In this document: one piece after another, positions 14,746 through 15,486 of the stretch | Layout: each line of letters begins with the position of its first letter | Numbering within the stretch: position 1 is the stretch's first letter | Source: Desulfovibrionaceae bacterium | Lineage (GTDB): Bacteria > Desulfobacterota > Desulfovibrionia > Desulfovibrionales > Desulfovibrionaceae | Direction: 5' to 3' | Length of the DNA stretch: 15,486 bases | Assembly: GCA_009783115.1 (NCBI GenBank) | Contig: WRHT01000013.1 | Location: 1 to 15,486 of the forward strand | Notes under the pieces: generated by a model | What the model was told of the DNA's origin: nothing | Seen by the model: the letters and a program-made list of their open reading frames with translations, nothing else | The model's database searches: none | Made by a program: the position numbers and the translations under genes

Positions 14746-15486
14746 ATGAATTTAGGAGGGTTACGTTATCTGGTGGTCGGCGCCGGTCTCTGGGGGCTGG
14801 TCCTGGCCGAGCGTATTGCTTCCCAATTGGGCGAAAGGGTTTTGGTGCTGGACCGGCGCAACCATTCCGGGGGCAACTGCTACGCGGCGAAAGACTCTGA
14901 AACCGGAATCGAGCGGCACATTTATGGAACCCATGTCTTTCATACCTCCCTGCCCAGGGTCTGGGAGTACCTGAACCGCTTCACCTCCTTTACCAACTAC
15001 CGCCACCGGGTTTATACCGAATACCGCGGGCGGGTGCATCCCCTTCCCCTGGGTTTGGCCGCGATCAACAGTTTTTACGGGTTCAGGCTGAAACCTTGGG
15101 AAATGGAAGAGTTCATCCGGAAGGAGTCCGGGGGGGGAGAGTTCCCGGACCCGGCCAATTTGGAAGAAAAGGCCGTTTCCCTGGTGGGGCGGCCTCTTTA
15201 CGAGGCCTTTATCAAGGGATACAGCCAGAAGCAGTGGGGCCGGCATCCTCGCGAATTGCCGCCGGAGGTCATTGCCCGCCTGCCGGTCCGCTCCTCTTAC
15301 AACACCGATTATTTTGACGATCTCTGGCAGGGTATGCCGGCCCAGGGCTATACGGCCCTTTTTGCCAGGCTCCTGCGCCATCCGCTCATTGACCTGCAAC
15401 TGGGCGTGGAGTATGCCTCCATTGCCGACATGGTTCCCAAGGATTGCCAAATTCTGTATTCCGGTCCGATTGACGCCTTTTTCAAT
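14746..15486 (+). CDS. glf: UDP-galactopyranose mutase, 3' end outside the window
   Basis: An open frame of 247 codons running to the right edge. The protein is a flavoenzyme that interconverts UDP-galactopyranose and UDP-galactofuranose for surface polysaccharides. The FAD-binding start LRYLVVGAGLWG has GxGxxG at residues 12-17. DRRNHSGGNCY, GTHVFHTS, a FIKGYSQKQWG stretch and the YNTDYFDDLWQGMPAQGYTALF stretch are characteristic of the family. The ATG at 14746 has GGGGAG eight nucleotides upstream and gives the usual short lead before the Rossmann motif. It diverges from arsR across 285 nt, and no strong promoter was found for it. It may open a polysaccharide gene cluster to the right, which the window does not show. 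Confidence 0.93.
   Translation, partial: MNLGGLRYLVVGAGLWGLVLAERIASQLGERVLVLDRRNHSGGNCYAAKDSETGIERHIYGTHVFHTSLPRVWEYLNRFTSFTNYRHRVYTEYRGRVHPLPLGLAAINSFYGFRLKPWEMEEFIRKESGGGEFPDPANLEEKAVSLVGRPLYEAFIKGYSQKQWGRHPRELPPEVIARLPVRSSYNTDYFDDLWQGMPAQGYTALFARLLRHPLIDLQLGVEYASIADMVPKDCQILYSGPIDAFFN

Noticed and set aside
14761..15450. Open frame of 229 codons on the minus strand opposite glf
   Set aside because: The plus strand encodes unmistakable UDP-galactopyranose mutase motifs, and the antisense frame has none.

Overview
The window is about 15.5 kb of GC-rich bacterial chromosome with dense, ordinary gene packing and strong GC bias at third codon positions, which also produces many long antisense shadow frames. 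Two things suggest a sulfate-reducing Desulfovibrionales-type member of Desulfobacterota. One is the gene order fabG-acpP-fabF-glyA-dCMP deaminase-ribD-ribE-ribBA-ribH. The other is a membrane redox pair made of a CCG-domain Fe-S protein and a cytochrome. This assignment rests on recognition of gene order and families, not on a database search.

Minus-strand block at 1-3549: a site-2 protease family metalloprotease, trpS (tryptophanyl-tRNA synthetase) and rfaE2 (heptose-1-phosphate adenylyltransferase) form a tight operon (gaps of 9 and 2 nt). About 40 nt after rfaE2 begins a trp control region: a sigma70-like promoter, a 33-codon leader ORF containing Trp-Arg-Trp, and a perfect 10-bp terminator hairpin with eight T. 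Next comes a TrpE-type anthranilate synthase component I gene that runs off the left edge. Its N-terminal half looks normal, but several of the most conserved active-site positions in its C-terminal half are changed.

Plus-strand block at 3634-11458: a promoter, then fabG, acpP and fabF (fatty acid elongation), glyA, a dCMP deaminase overlapping glyA, and a complete riboflavin set: ribD, ribE, bifunctional ribBA and ribH. Most gaps are a few nucleotides or overlaps. The exceptions are acpP-fabF (116 nt) and fabF-glyA (170 nt). I see no FMN riboswitch and no convincing terminator at the end.

Minus-strand block at 11493-14460, convergent with ribH: an ArsR-type regulator without cysteines, then a triheme cytochrome c fused to a five-helix NarI/DsrM-like cytochrome b, then an HmcF/TmcB/DsrK-like iron-sulfur protein. 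Together they look like a compact two-subunit transmembrane electron-transfer complex with its own regulator. A perfect 18-bp palindrome just downstream of the predicted arsR promoter is a good candidate auto-operator.

Right edge: a divergent plus-strand gene for UDP-galactopyranose mutase (glf) starts at 14746 and is cut by the window end.

The observations most worth following are the altered TrpE behind a trp attenuator, and the cytochrome c-b fusion redox module with its Cys-free ArsR regulator. I found no CRISPR array, insertion sequence, phage gene, tRNA or rRNA.
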